This document shows, piece after piece, positions 1 to 7,769 of a stretch of DNA of 55,316 nt. Made by a program: the position numbers and the translations under genes. How positions within the stretch are numbered: position 1 is the first letter of the stretch; the number at the start of each line of letters is the position of its first letter. The notes below the pieces were generated by a model. The model was not told where the DNA came from. It did not search any database and saw only the letters and a list, made by a program, of their open reading frames with translations. This DNA is from Desulfobulbaceae bacterium UBA2276 (GTDB taxonomy: Bacteria > Desulfobacterota > Desulfobulbia > Desulfobulbales > Desulfocapsaceae), in NCBI GenBank assembly GCA_002347085.1, contig DDWW01000056.1, positions 1 to 55,316 of the forward strand, read 5' to 3'.

Positions 1-617
1 TGGGCCAGCTCCAACTCAACCTGAGGAAGGGGTTTGTGATATACCCCCTGTTCCGCCGAAGAGAGACAGTAACTACAGGAAAAAGGACAGCCTCGGGAAC
101 TTTCATAATAGATATTCCGGTCTTGCAGGTGCGAGTAAAAATCCTCTTCCCGATAGGGTGAAAAAAGAGCGCGGTCTGGCATCCGCAGAAATGACCCTCC
201 ATAGCAAGGCTGGAGCTCCTTTCGTTCCAGATCCCGGTAAAAGTCCCCGCTCAGGGCCTCCATGTCACCGCTGACCACCGTGCACTGCGTTGAGCACTGA
301 CTGGAAGCAAGGTTGCGGCCAACAACCACGGCCTGAGGCCCACCCACCACCACCCCACAGCCGGGCAGACAGGCGGTGAGATCCCGAATCAACTGTTCCA
401 CGCGATCAGAGTTCCAGACCGCCACCGAAAAAAAGATATAATCAGGGCACCCCTGACTGAGACGCAGCAGGGTTTCATAATAGGAGTCATTGATGGTAAG
501 CTGACACAACTCAGATGCCACCCCCGGACAGTTCTTCTCCAGCTCATTGCGAACATGGAACAAGGCCAGACAGGAATGGGTAAAACGGGCGTTAAGGGCT
601 ACAATCTTGATCCGCAT
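1..617 (-). CDS. B12-binding domain radical SAM protein (5' part only)
   Basis: The gene runs off the left edge, so only about 205 N-terminal residues are visible. They begin MRIKIVALNARFTH, typical of cobalamin-binding radical SAM proteins. The N-terminal part (about 1-140) resembles a Rossmann-like B12-binding fold, with a GGPQAVV segment. Near residue 184 the stretch ESSRGCPFSCSYCLSS carries the CxxxCxxC signature that binds the S-adenosylmethionine-cleaving [4Fe-4S] cluster. Proteins with this layout (DUF4080 type) are common in anaerobic Desulfobacterota and Firmicutes, but their reaction is mostly unknown, so I give no substrate. The small SAP-domain gene lies 2 bases upstream on the same strand, suggesting cotranscription. 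The family call is firm; the function is not. Confidence 0.85.
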   Translation of the reverse strand, partial: MRIKIVALNARFTHSCLALFHVRNELEKNCPGVASELCQLTINDSYYETLLRLSQGCPDYIFFSVAVWNSDRVEQLIRDLTACLPGCGVVVGGPQAVVVGRNLASSQCSTQCTVVSGDMEALSGDFYRDLERKELQPCYGGSFLRMPDRALFSPYREEDFYSHLQDRNIYYESSRGCPFSCSYCLSSAEQGVYHKPLPQVELELA

Positions 618-619
618 TG

Positions 620-802
620 TTAACCTTTCTGGCAATCACCCCACCAGCAACAACCAGTCTGGGGACAGGAGGTAATTCCCGTCTGAAAACAAGGCGTATT
701 TCCTTCCTGGATCTGAATTGCCCTGATCAAATCTGCCTTGAGCATTTTAGAGCCATTGATTCCCCTTTCCTTTGCCATTTGCTTGATCTCTTTTACCGTC
801 AT
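620..802 (-). CDS. Small SAP/Rho-N domain protein
   Basis: A 60-residue protein starting MTVKEIKQMAKERGING. Residues 1-32 form a SAP-like helix-turn-helix of the kind found at the N-terminus of Rho and in small nucleic-acid-binding proteins. The tail has four cysteines (PCF, SCPQTGCCWWGDC), a pattern I associate with short SAP-domain proteins of Desulfobacterota that may bind a metal. The start at 802 is chosen over an upstream in-frame start because AGGAGG sits 8 bases before this ATG. It lies immediately upstream of the radical SAM gene on the same strand. Role unknown; binding of nucleic acid is a family-level guess. Confidence 0.7.
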   Translation of the reverse strand: MTVKEIKQMAKERGINGSKMLKADLIRAIQIQEGNTPCFQTGITSCPQTGCCWWGDCQKG

Positions 803-1346
803 GCCACTATCCTCCTCTTTGAAATGTTGTGATTCGTATACAATGGACAAGCCCTCAATCTTCTTTTTTGAGAATTACTTTTTTGATACCATCATCAATA
901 TCCAGACTATTTCTTATAATCATTCAACATACAAGCAGAAAAGTCAAATGGACCTGCCCAACTTTATCTACACTCATGATTTCCGAATCTCTGAGACAGC
1001 AAATAGCCAAGCCGTTGTCAAAGAATAGCCGCAACCTTGAAATATCGTGAACGGCAGAAGAAACCCAAAACAGATTTTACATAAATACTTGTGTTATGCG
1101 AGCAAAATTCATTGTTGATACCCCAGAGAGCACAATCCAGGGCGCTGACCACATAGCAAATGGAGTCCTATTTTTTCAAACTCGCACGACTCCCAACCTG
1201 ATCGCCCCTAAATCGCAAACCTTACTCATTGCTGACCTTCAAGTATGATGATCAAGAGCAGGGCCAGTGAACTTGCCGCCACCCTTGCCTCGCAATTCCT
1301 GTTCTCATAAAGAGAAAAAATGATTGACGCGGCCATTCGCCATGAG
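803..1346. other. Intergenic region, no gene recognised
   Basis: About 540 AT-rich bases between the minus-strand SAP gene and the arsenic island. Several short open frames occur but none has a convincing ribosome binding site or recognisable protein. It should contain the promoter of the leftward SAP/radical SAM pair; I could not pick a convincing one. Confidence 0.5.
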
Positions 1347-1368
1347 TATATAGCTAAATAGCTATATA
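1347..1368 (+). promoter_or_regulatory. ArsR-type operator palindrome upstream of arsR
   Basis: A perfect inverted repeat with arms TATATAGCTA and TAGCTATATA separated by AA, ending 19 bases before the arsR ATG. ArsR/SmtB repressors bind such AT-rich imperfect dyads near their own promoters, so this is the likely autoregulatory site. It differs in sequence from the operator at 10129, so the two repressors probably have separate specificity. Confidence 0.7.
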
Positions 1369-1387
1369 TAAATATAAAGAGGTGGGG

Positions 1388-1735
1388 ATGAAAAATTTTG
1401 TCAAGGTCATGAAGGCCCTTTCCGATCCGAACAGGGTCAAGATTATCAAGATGCTCCAGTTAAGAGACAGCCTGTGCGTCTGCGAGATACGGGCTGTATT
1501 GAAGCTGGCCCAGCCCACTGTGTCCAAGCACCTCAAAGTGCTGGAAGAAGCGGGGCTGGTCACCTCTGAAAAGGACAAGCTCTGGGTCAACTTTCGGCTG
1601 CACCCGGACACCGATTCACCATACATCGTCGCCATGCTGGGACAGCTCAAAAACTGGCTGAACGAAACGCCGGAGATCGTGGAAATCCACCAGCTCCTGC
1701 CCGCCATCAACCGTAACGATATCTGCAAACTCTGA
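1388..1735 (+). CDS. arsR: ArsR/SmtB family metalloregulator
   Basis: A 115-residue winged-helix repressor. The N-terminus has the family opening VMKALSDPNRVKIIKML, followed by LCVCEI with C30 and C32 in the alpha-3 metal-binding position used by ArsR proteins to sense arsenite or antimonite. The recognition helix is AQPTVSKHLKVLEEAGLV. I place the start at the ATG at 1388, preceded by AGAGGTG, not the GTG six bases upstream. Eleven bases separate it from the permease gene, and a thioredoxin-like gene follows, so it probably represses all three. The palindrome at 1347-1368 is the likely target. Arsenic sensing is inferred from the CVC motif and neighbours. Confidence 0.92.
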   Translation: MKNFVKVMKALSDPNRVKIIKMLQLRDSLCVCEIRAVLKLAQPTVSKHLKVLEEAGLVTSEKDKLWVNFRLHPDTDSPYIVAMLGQLKNWLNETPEIVEIHQLLPAINRNDICKL

Positions 1736-1746
1736 GGAAAGACGCC

Positions 1747-2838
1747 ATGCAGCCCATCACCTCTATCAAACAACACAACCAGGTATCTACCCCGCAACCT
1801 GGATCACCACTTCCGGCCTCGGCAAAAGTAAAATATATATTGATTGGCCTGGCCGGGATTGGCCTCTGGCTTGCCCTGTACCGGCAGCTGCACCGCCTGG
1901 CCGAACTCCTTGCCTTTTCCGTGCTCGGCCTGAAACCAGGCAGTCATCTCGGCGAGGCCGTGCTCTTCTTTTTCTACGACACCCCCAAGGTGCTGATGCT
2001 GCTCGTCCTCATCGTCTTTGGTGTGGGCATCCTGCGTTCCTTTTTCACCCCCGAACGGACGCGCAAGATCCTGGCCGGCAAGCGCGAGTCCGTGGGCAAT
2101 GTCCTTGCCGCCCTGCTCGGCATCGTCACCCCTTTCTGCTCCTGCTCGGCCGTGCCGCTCTTCATCGGCTTTGTCACCGCCGGCGTGCCCTTGGGCGTCA
2201 CCTTCTCCTTCTTGATCTCCGCCCCCATGGTCAACGAAATCGCCCTGGTGCTTTTGTACGGGCTTCTGGGGTGGAAGGTGGCGGCCATCTATCTGGGAAC
2301 CGGCCTGCTGATCGCCATTGTCGCCGGCTGGACCATCGGCCGTCTGCACATGGAACACGGTATCGAAGACTGGGTGCGGGAGATGCACATCAATGCTGCC
2401 GATATCCCGGATGAGAAACTGACCTGGACCGATCGGTTTGATCACGGCCAGACGGCGGTGCGGGACATCGTCGGCAAGGTCTGGATCTATGTGGTTGCCG
2501 GGATTGCGGTGGGCGCCGGCATCCACGGCTTCGTGCCCGAGGGCTTCATGGCCCAGATCATGGGCAAGGACGCCTGGTGGTCGGTTCCGGTGGCTGTAGT
2601 GATCGGCATCCCCATGTATTCCAACGCCGCCGGCATCGTGCCGGTGGTGGAGGCCCTGCTTGGCAAGGGGGCGGCGCTGGGGACTGTACTCGCCTTCATG
2701 ATGGCCGTCATCGCCCTGTCATTGCCGGAAATGGTCATTCTCCGGAAAGTTCTCAAGCCGCAGCTCATTGCGGTATTTATCGGTGTGGTAGGCGCCGGCA
2801 TCATGCTGGTCGGTTATCTCTTCAATTTTATTATTTAA
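1747..2838 (+). CDS. ArsP-like permease (COG0701, DUF318)
   Basis: A 363-residue polytopic inner-membrane protein with about eight hydrophobic segments. The sequence TPFCSCSAVPLFIGF places C131 and C133 in the conserved CxC region of the COG0701 permease family. The second half repeats the same fold with PMYSNAAGIVPVVEALL. Some members, such as ArsP, export trivalent methylated arsenicals; others remain uncharacterised. Its position between arsR and a CxxC mini-thioredoxin is a common arsenic-island arrangement and argues for thiol-reactive metalloid efflux. The exact substrate (arsenite, methylarsenite or another soft metalloid) is not decided by sequence. Confidence 0.85.
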   Translation: MQPITSIKQHNQVSTPQPGSPLPASAKVKYILIGLAGIGLWLALYRQLHRLAELLAFSVLGLKPGSHLGEAVLFFFYDTPKVLMLLVLIVFGVGILRSFFTPERTRKILAGKRESVGNVLAALLGIVTPFCSCSAVPLFIGFVTAGVPLGVTFSFLISAPMVNEIALVLLYGLLGWKVAAIYLGTGLLIAIVAGWTIGRLHMEHGIEDWVREMHINAADIPDEKLTWTDRFDHGQTAVRDIVGKVWIYVVAGIAVGAGIHGFVPEGFMAQIMGKDAWWSVPVAVVIGIPMYSNAAGIVPVVEALLGKGAALGTVLAFMMAVIALSLPEMVILRKVLKPQLIAVFIGVVGAGIMLVGYLFNFII

Positions 2839-2852
2839 GATGGAGGTTGATC

Positions 2853-3086
2853 ATGGAGATCAAGGTATTGGGACCGGGATGCGCAAAGTGTACGGAGGCT
2901 GAAAAAATCATGCGGGCCGCGGTTGAAGAGGCGGGTGTTGCAGCCACCATCGAAAAGATCAGCGACTTTCAGCAGATCGCCAAACATGGCGTTTTCTCGA
3001 CCCCGGCGGTGGTTATCGACGGCCAGATCAAATGCGTCGGCAAGGTGCCTTCGAAGAATGAAGCCCTTGACTGGATCAGGAAATAA
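2853..3086 (+). CDS. Redox-active mini-thioredoxin (MTH895/TM0996 type), copy 1
   Basis: A 77-residue thioredoxin-fold protein. The active site is GPGCAKC near residue 10, followed by the cis-proline region STPAVVIDG and a second cysteine in KCVGKVP. These small disulfide proteins are regularly encoded next to COG0701 permeases and probably hand electrons or bound metalloid to them. A strong ribosome site GGAGG precedes the ATG by 7 bases. The gene starts 14 bases after the permease stop. Residues 35-60 are essentially identical to copy 2 at 8035, showing a recent duplication. Role with the permease is inferred from context. Confidence 0.85.
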   Translation: MEIKVLGPGCAKCTEAEKIMRAAVEEAGVAATIEKISDFQQIAKHGVFSTPAVVIDGQIKCVGKVPSKNEALDWIRK

Positions 3087-3112
3087 GGCGGATCAGGTCA
3101 AATATACCTGAA

Positions 3113-3150
3113 AGCAGCAGCGAAAAACCGGTGGCTCTTTCGCTGCTGCT
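3113..3150 (+). terminator. 13-bp stem-loop between the arsR operon and the rhodanese gene
   Basis: AGCAGCAGCGAAA and its exact complement TTTCGCTGCTGCT are separated by 12 bases. The stem is strong but lacks a following T-run, so it could be a partial terminator, attenuator or mRNA-stabilising hairpin at the end of the first three-gene operon. Confidence 0.5.
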
Positions 3151-3271
3151 CGTTCCCCCAACACATGCCCCCACCCTCCAGGAAATGCTCACCACCGCGG
3201 CCCGGCAGAATATGGCCAGGTCTTGCCTTTCTGCCATCTCAACACCTCACCTCAATCACCGGAAAACACCC

Positions 3272-3733
3272 ATGACCAGACTCATCCTGCTGACAGCGCT
3301 GCTTACCCTGCCCCTTGTCCTTCCCCTCCAAATCCATGCCCAGACCCTGGACGACTATCTCACCGGCTTCACCTACCAGGAACGCAAGGCCATGAAGATC
3401 GACAGCGAGGAACTGGTGGAGCTGCTCAAGACCGGTGAGGCCCAGCTCATTGATATCCGTTTCCCTGAGGAATTCGCCGCCTGGAACATGGGATTTGCCA
3501 AAAACATCCCCCTCAACGAGCTGCCTTCCCGACTAGGCGAGCTGGACAAGAACAAACTCATCGTCACTGCCTGTCCCCATTATGACCGTTCCAGCATGGC
3601 CCGGCTCTATCTGGTCACCAAGGGCTACAAGGCCAGATACCTCAACGACGGCCTGCTGGGCCTGGCCAAACTGCTGCGGGGAGACGAGGCCCTGGAGTTC
3701 ATCAACGCCACAACAACTAAAAAAGATCAATAA
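3272..3733 (+). CDS. Periplasmic rhodanese-like protein
   Basis: A 153-residue protein starting with a signal peptide (MTRLILLTALLTLPLVLPL, likely cleavage after IHA). A single rhodanese domain follows, with the entry motif LIDIRFPEEFAAW and the candidate persulfide cysteine C101 in VTACPHYDRSSMA. Rhodaneses carry sulfane sulfur, so this one probably acts on thiosulfate, polysulfide or protein persulfide outside the cytoplasm. The start at 3272 is chosen because it begins the signal peptide; an upstream in-frame start falls inside the hairpin at 3113-3150. The ribosome site is weak. A secreted thioredoxin and a CcdA-like transporter follow, giving a periplasmic sulfur/thiol module. Substrate unknown. 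Confidence 0.8.
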   Translation: MTRLILLTALLTLPLVLPLQIHAQTLDDYLTGFTYQERKAMKIDSEELVELLKTGEAQLIDIRFPEEFAAWNMGFAKNIPLNELPSRLGELDKNKLIVTACPHYDRSSMARLYLVTKGYKARYLNDGLLGLAKLLRGDEALEFINATTTKKDQ

Positions 3734-3776
3734 GACAGGTTGTTTCAGTAAAAATCCACATACTTAAGGAGCATAT

Positions 3777-4151
3777 ATGAAAACATCAACCCGCGTCCTC
3801 TTGCTGTTCATCTCTTTGCTGCTTCTCCCTGTTGCTGAGGGCAGGGCAGCCGAAACGATTGCACCGGTTCCCGGCATGGTCACCATGGTGGACCTGGGAG
3901 CCAGATCCTGTATCCCCTGCAAGATGATGGCTCCGATCCTGGAAGAACTGGAAAAAGAATACCAAGGCAAGGCCGCGATTATCTTTATTGATGTCTGGCA
4001 GAATGAGGATGAAGGAAAGCGGTTCGCGGTGAGCATGATCCCGACCCAGATCTTTTTTGACCGGAGCGGCAAGGAAGTGTACCGTCACACTGGTTTCCTC
4101 GAAAAACAGGCCATCGTTGACCGTATCGAAACCATGCTGGAACAGAAATAA
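3777..4151 (+). CDS. Periplasmic thioredoxin-like protein
   Basis: A 124-residue protein with an N-terminal signal segment (MKTSTRVLLLFISLLLLPVA, then EGRAA). A thioredoxin domain follows with active site C45-IPC-48 and the cis-proline loop SMIPTQIFF. CxPC chemistry is typical of disulfide reduction. The stop codon and the start of the CcdA-like gene are 1 base apart, so the two are surely cotranscribed; the membrane protein would supply reductant across the inner membrane to this thioredoxin. In this context the target may be the periplasmic rhodanese, cytochrome c apoproteins or metalloid-bound thiols. That last step is inference. Confidence 0.88.
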   Translation: MKTSTRVLLLFISLLLLPVAEGRAAETIAPVPGMVTMVDLGARSCIPCKMMAPILEELEKEYQGKAAIIFIDVWQNEDEGKRFAVSMIPTQIFFDRSGKEVYRHTGFLEKQAIVDRIETMLEQK

Positions 4152-4152
4152 G

Positions 4153-4860
4153 ATGCTCGATCAACTCTTTTTGACGGTCAACGGCTGGATGACCGGCTCC
4201 ATCGGCCTGGCGCTTGTGGGCAGCTTTCTCTGGGGGATGGTGAGCGTCCTCTTCAGCCCCTGCCATCTGGCCTCCATTCCCCTCATCATTGCCTATGTGG
4301 GTGGCCAGCAGAAGATAGTTGAAGGCAGGAAGGCGGCCCTGTTCGCCCTCCTCTTCAGCCTCGGGCTCTTCCTGACCATCGCCCTGATCGGCCTGCTCTG
4401 CGCCCTGCTTGGCCGGATGCTGGGGGATGTGGGGCCATACTGGACAATTCCCGTCGGCCTGCTGCTGATCTGGGTGGCCTTTGACATGCTGGGGGCGACG
4501 AGCAAATGCTCCCTGCCCGGCGGCGGACTTCTGGCCAGACTGCGGATCAAGGGGGCGGGCGGCGCCTTGATCCTCGGGCTGGCCTACGGATTCCTGTCCG
4601 GTTCCTGTACCTTCGGTTTCATCGCTCCGCTGCTCGCCATCATCACCGTCCAGGAAAAGATCGTCACCGGCCTGCTGCTAATCACCCTGTTCGCGGCTGG
4701 TCATTGCCTGCCCATAGCCGTGGCGGGCAGCTCCACCGCCCTGATCAGGAAGCTGCTTGAAAACAGCGCCATGCAACGGGCCGGGGGCTGGTTCAAACGA
4801 GGAGCCGGGGTATTGATTGGCGGACTGGGGATTTATTTCATCTCCCGACCCTTTATGTGA
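4153..4860 (+). CDS. CcdA/DsbD-type transmembrane electron transporter
   Basis: A 235-residue membrane protein with six hydrophobic segments. The paired cysteines of the CcdA family are visible as C37 in SPCHLA and C152 in SGSCTFGF, equivalent to the two cysteines that shuttle electrons from cytoplasmic thioredoxin to periplasmic partners. The start at 4153 follows the thioredoxin stop directly; a longer in-frame start inside that gene would add residues with no family match. It forms the membrane arm of the rhodanese-thioredoxin-CcdA cluster. It could also serve cytochrome c maturation, which the triheme cytochrome at 12208 needs. Confidence 0.85.
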   Translation: MLDQLFLTVNGWMTGSIGLALVGSFLWGMVSVLFSPCHLASIPLIIAYVGGQQKIVEGRKAALFALLFSLGLFLTIALIGLLCALLGRMLGDVGPYWTIPVGLLLIWVAFDMLGATSKCSLPGGGLLARLRIKGAGGALILGLAYGFLSGSCTFGFIAPLLAIITVQEKIVTGLLLITLFAAGHCLPIAVAGSSTALIRKLLENSAMQRAGGWFKRGAGVLIGGLGIYFISRPFM

Positions 4861-4888
4861 AAGCAATGCAAAACAAGGAGCGTCCACC

Positions 4889-5563
4889 ATGCTTGGCACT
4901 GAATTTCAATTTTTAAAGTCGATAGACGTCCTCTCCGGACTGGATGATCACTTGATTAGTTTTCTTGCCGCCCGTCTGCATAAAAAAATATTCAGAAAAG
5001 GTGAGCATGTTTTTTTCCAGGGAGACGTGGTTTCCCATTTCTATTTTGTGGAAATGGGTCGGGTAGAAATCTACAAAAGCGATATGGACGGCAGAAAACT
5101 GACCCTGTGGTTCATTGAACCAAGAGACACCTTTTGTCTGGCAACCCTGCATACCCCGTCTGCCTTTGCCAACGCCCTGGTTGTTGAAGATACCATGCTG
5201 TACACCTTGAAGGAAAAGGATTTTGATGACTTTGCCTCCCAATCCGGAGAGATCACCACCCGATTTGTACACTGTATGTCGAAGAAGATGGCGCTCTATT
5301 CCGCCATGCTTGAGGATATGGCCTTTAAAGGGATAATGGCCAGGCTGGCCAAAGTACTGCTGGAATACCAGAAAAAAAATGCTGCATCTGGGACGGTCAT
5401 CTGTAAACTGTCCCAAGGGGAACTTGCCTCCCTGATTGGTACCTGCCGGGAAGTTGTAGCCAGATCTCTGAGGAAACTGCGGGATGATGGCATTATTACC
5501 ACCTCGCCATCTCGCCAGATTATGATCATCCAGCCGGAAAAGCTGAAAAGACTTTGTGATTAA
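4889..5563 (+). CDS. Crp/Fnr family transcriptional regulator
   Basis: A 224-residue regulator. Residues about 18-125 form a cyclic-nucleotide-binding-like beta-barrel (FRKGEHVFFQGD, then FVEMGRVEIYK), followed by a long dimerisation helix and a winged helix-turn-helix with LSQGELASLIGTCREVVAR near residues 175-193. No N-terminal Fnr-type cysteine cluster is present, so it is not a standard iron-sulfur oxygen sensor. The ATG at 4889 has AAGGAG 8 bases upstream and is preferred over a longer frame. It ends the thiol-redox gene run and is followed by a hairpin. Candidate target: the palindrome at 7653-7670 upstream of the porin. Effector unknown. Confidence 0.88.
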   Translation: MLGTEFQFLKSIDVLSGLDDHLISFLAARLHKKIFRKGEHVFFQGDVVSHFYFVEMGRVEIYKSDMDGRKLTLWFIEPRDTFCLATLHTPSAFANALVVEDTMLYTLKEKDFDDFASQSGEITTRFVHCMSKKMALYSAMLEDMAFKGIMARLAKVLLEYQKKNAASGTVICKLSQGELASLIGTCREVVARSLRKLRDDGIITTSPSRQIMIIQPEKLKRLCD

Positions 5564-5573
5564 ACCGCAAATA

Positions 5574-5610
5574 CGGGGCAGTCGGCCATCATCTTCAGCC
5601 GACCGCCCCG
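5574..5610. terminator. GC-rich hairpin after the Crp/Fnr gene
   Basis: Arms CGGGGCAGTCGGC and GCCGACCGCCCCG pair along 13 positions with one A-C mismatch and an 11-base loop. It begins 10 bases after the regulator stop codon. No clear T-run follows, so the terminator call rests on stem strength and position. Confidence 0.55.
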
Positions 5611-5656
5611 CCCCCAAACCCTCCCAATCGCCTCATGCATAAAAAGGAGAGAAGAA

Positions 5657-5731
5657 ATGCCTGATTCGAACAAGAGGGAAATGAATTACATCTGCTCAAA
5701 ATGTAATGGTTATTTCATAACAACCTTATGA
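5657..5731 (+). CDS. Possible 24-residue CxxC microprotein
   Basis: A very short frame, MPDSNKREMNYICSKC followed by NGYFITTL. It is preceded by a good ribosome site (AAGGAG, then GAGAAGAA before the ATG). The ICSKCNGYF segment resembles half of a zinc ribbon or the first knuckle of a rubredoxin-like fold. It may be a real small metal-binding protein or the stub of a longer gene cut off by the TGA. It stands alone between a terminator-like hairpin and the converging minus-strand gene at 5745. Confidence 0.35.
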   Translation: MPDSNKREMNYICSKCNGYFITTL

Positions 5732-5744
5732 GAAACTCTTTCCT

Positions 5745-6065
5745 TTAATCTTCTGATATTGGTTCGGCCCATTTAAACCGGATCCCTGTCTCTTGAGTGT
5801 TCACTTCTTTCTTTTCACTCTGCGGCATTACAGTCTGCTTTTTCCCGGATTCTTGCTGATTCACTGCTCCAGCAGGAGTCGCGGTCTGCGGCATAGAAAC
5901 CCCGGTTATGCTATCGGTGGCCCCCTTCATCGTCACACCCTGGATGGTGCCTGTATATTGAATCACCACCGCATTGCCGGAGGTAAGATGCACTATCATC
6001 TCTTCTGCAAAAGCCGTACTGCTCGAAATAAGTCCAAACAGGATAAAGAGGATTGTCTTTTTCAT
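5745..6065 (-). CDS. Small secreted protein of unknown function
   Basis: A 106-residue protein with a clear signal peptide (MKKTILFILFGLISSSTAFA, cleavage before EEM). Residues 20-50 read as a short beta-rich segment (MIVHLTSGNAVVIQYTGTIQGVTM); the rest is low complexity, rich in Q, T and P. I recognise no family. It lies downstream of the porin on the same strand, 112 bases away, and may be cotranscribed. Periplasmic location is the only firm inference. Confidence 0.65.
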   Translation of the reverse strand: MKKTILFILFGLISSSTAFAEEMIVHLTSGNAVVIQYTGTIQGVTMKGATDSITGVSMPQTATPAGAVNQQESGKKQTVMPQSEKKEVNTQETGIRFKWAEPISED

Positions 6066-6177
6066 ATTTTCCCCTGATGGTGTGTTGTTCCGCCATCTTA
6101 TTTACCCCCCATTCAGGCCGGGGAGAACAGACCTTCCTGCCGTGATAGACAAGAAGATCTGTAAATAAAGTGATACC

Positions 6178-7560
6178 TTAAAATGAAACCATGAACATGG
6201 CGGTCATCGTGCCGTAGTTGTCTGTTAAATCATGAGGGGTAGCGGCAGTAAGGTCAGTATAGTCAGCAAGATCCGTGGGCTTGTCATAGTCTGTACGATA
6301 GTATTCCAGGGTAAATCGGATCTGGTCATTGCCCTTCACATAGTAATTTATCCCGATCCCTGACTGTTGCACTCCCTGATCGTTGACATTCAAGAGATTG
6401 GCCAGATTCCAATCTTCATAACGGACAAAGGGTTGAAGTTTACCTTTTGCTCCCACGGTAAGTGGGAGAACGTAACCGATCTTGACATAATAGCCGTCCC
6501 TCTGACCTGTGGCCCCACCTACTATAGTTGCCAGATCCCCAGGAGCGCGGGCGGTCAGGTAAGCATCTTCAAAATCAACATCGAGATAAAGGGCCGTGGC
6601 GGTAATAACCCCGTTGTTGGCAAAGGGGTATTCAAAGAAAACATCTGCAGTATAGGCCGTGTAATCCACCGCCTCTTCACCGGTTACCACCGCAGCCAAT
6701 GGATTGGTGGCAGATGCCTTCGTGTTCTTATAAGCAGCATCCGCCTCATAAGCCCCGGCAGCACCCAATGTCAAGATCTTGCCTTTTTTCCCGAGATAGG
6801 TGCCCTTGTACCCGCCGGCACTGGCGCTGGTCTCAGGGTCGAGAAAGGAATAGTGGATTCGAGCCACATATTCGAGGTTGCTTTCGGGTTCAGCACTGGT
6901 GGTAAAGGTCTTGTCAACAAACGGATTATAGAAACTGGCCGCACCCTCACGTCCTTCCATGACTCCGGCGAAGTATTTCAAATGATTATCGACAAAACTG
7001 CCAGTGGCCACAAAGCCCATATCCCGGCTGTTCTTGGTGGCGTCCGTGCCATAGGGTGAATAGACAAAAGAGGACCGCTCGTGGCTCAACGGGCTGAAAC
7101 ATTCGTCGAGATTGGCGCGGGTCAGAGGGATCTTGGTCAGACCGAGTTTAATGTTAAGCATATCGTTAAACATTCCGACGAGATAGCCATCCGTCAACCT
7201 GATTTGGGAATTGGTCTTGCTGTTATTTTTGGCGAGTTCATAACCGCCGCCTCCGAAATTACGGGTGGCACTGGTACCGCCGCAGGTCTGGAACTTGGCG
7301 CCCCAGGTGTCGTCAAACATACCGGTGAAGACGATTCTCGCCCTGCGCAGATCAGCATCCCAGCGGCTACCCTCTCCATCCTGGCCGGAACCAAAATCAG
7401 TATTATCAAGTATGCCCTGAAATTTCACATCAAGCTGCAGATAGCCGCCATTAGTCCCGAAATCAATCTGTGGCCCGGCGACAGCCGAACCTGCCAGTAG
7501 CAATCCTCCTGCCAGAGTTGCCCCCAATGCCATCGTTGTCTTGAAATACCTTTTTTTCAT
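6178..7560 (-). CDS. Outer-membrane porin (OprO/OprP-like family)
   Basis: A 460-residue protein with a signal peptide (MKKRYFKTTMALGATLAGG, cleavage near SAVAG). The mature part is beta-rich, with alternating hydrophobic strands and a C-terminal strand ending in MFMVSF; a terminal phenylalanine is the usual signal for outer-membrane insertion by BamA. The mature start (DFGTNGGYLQLDVKFQG) and length match 16-stranded porins of the phosphate-selective OprO/OprP group common in Desulfobacterota. In an arsenic island such a porin could admit oxyanions like arsenate or phosphate, but selectivity cannot be read here. It is transcribed against its neighbours, with its own upstream region at 7561-7733. 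Confidence 0.82.
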   Translation of the reverse strand: MKKRYFKTTMALGATLAGGLLLAGSAVAGPQIDFGTNGGYLQLDVKFQGILDNTDFGSGQDGEGSRWDADLRRARIVFTGMFDDTWGAKFQTCGGTSATRNFGGGGYELAKNNSKTNSQIRLTDGYLVGMFNDMLNIKLGLTKIPLTRANLDECFSPLSHERSSFVYSPYGTDATKNSRDMGFVATGSFVDNHLKYFAGVMEGREGAASFYNPFVDKTFTTSAEPESNLEYVARIHYSFLDPETSASAGGYKGTYLGKKGKILTLGAAGAYEADAAYKNTKASATNPLAAVVTGEEAVDYTAYTADVFFEYPFANNGVITATALYLDVDFEDAYLTARAPGDLATIVGGATGQRDGYYVKIGYVLPLTVGAKGKLQPFVRYEDWNLANLLNVNDQGVQQSGIGINYYVKGNDQIRFTLEYYRTDYDKPTDLADYTDLTAATPHDLTDNYGTMTAMFMVSF

Positions 7561-7652
7561 GATTCCCTTCCTCCTGTAAAAAAATAAGATTGATAAAAAA
7601 ACCTCTTGAGGCGTTCTTTATCATGACAGGAATGAGGACAACAATGACCTGA

Positions 7653-7670
7653 GTTACATGCTGGTGTAAC
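7653..7670. promoter_or_regulatory. GTTACA-N6-TGTAAC palindrome upstream of the porin
   Basis: A perfect 6+6+6 inverted repeat about 93 bases before the porin start. Its spacing fits Crp/Fnr-family operators, and a Crp/Fnr gene lies at 4889. A functional link is only a hypothesis. Confidence 0.4.
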
Positions 7671-7733
7671 AAAAGTCACAGTTTCTTCCTCTTGCGATGG
7701 AAAAGCGGCAGAAAAATTTTACAGGTAATCGCC

Positions 7734-7758
7734 TTGACAATATCCGCCTACGCGGATA
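7734..7758 (+). promoter_or_regulatory. Relic ArsR promoter-operator (TTGACA plus palindrome)
   Basis: TTGACA at 7734-7739 is followed by TATCCGC-CTAC-GCGGATA at 7741-7758, nearly the same as the functional site at 10125-10153. The expected -10 position here reads TACACC, a poor match, and the gene behind it is broken. It may still bind the second ArsR and act on the mini-thioredoxin at 8035. Confidence 0.6.
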
Positions 7759-7769
7759 CACCTAATCAT

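Noticed and set aside
3131..3271. Longer N-terminus for the rhodanese gene starting at 3131
   Set aside because: The extra 47 residues precede a clean signal peptide, and the upstream start lies within the loop of a strong hairpin without a ribosome site.
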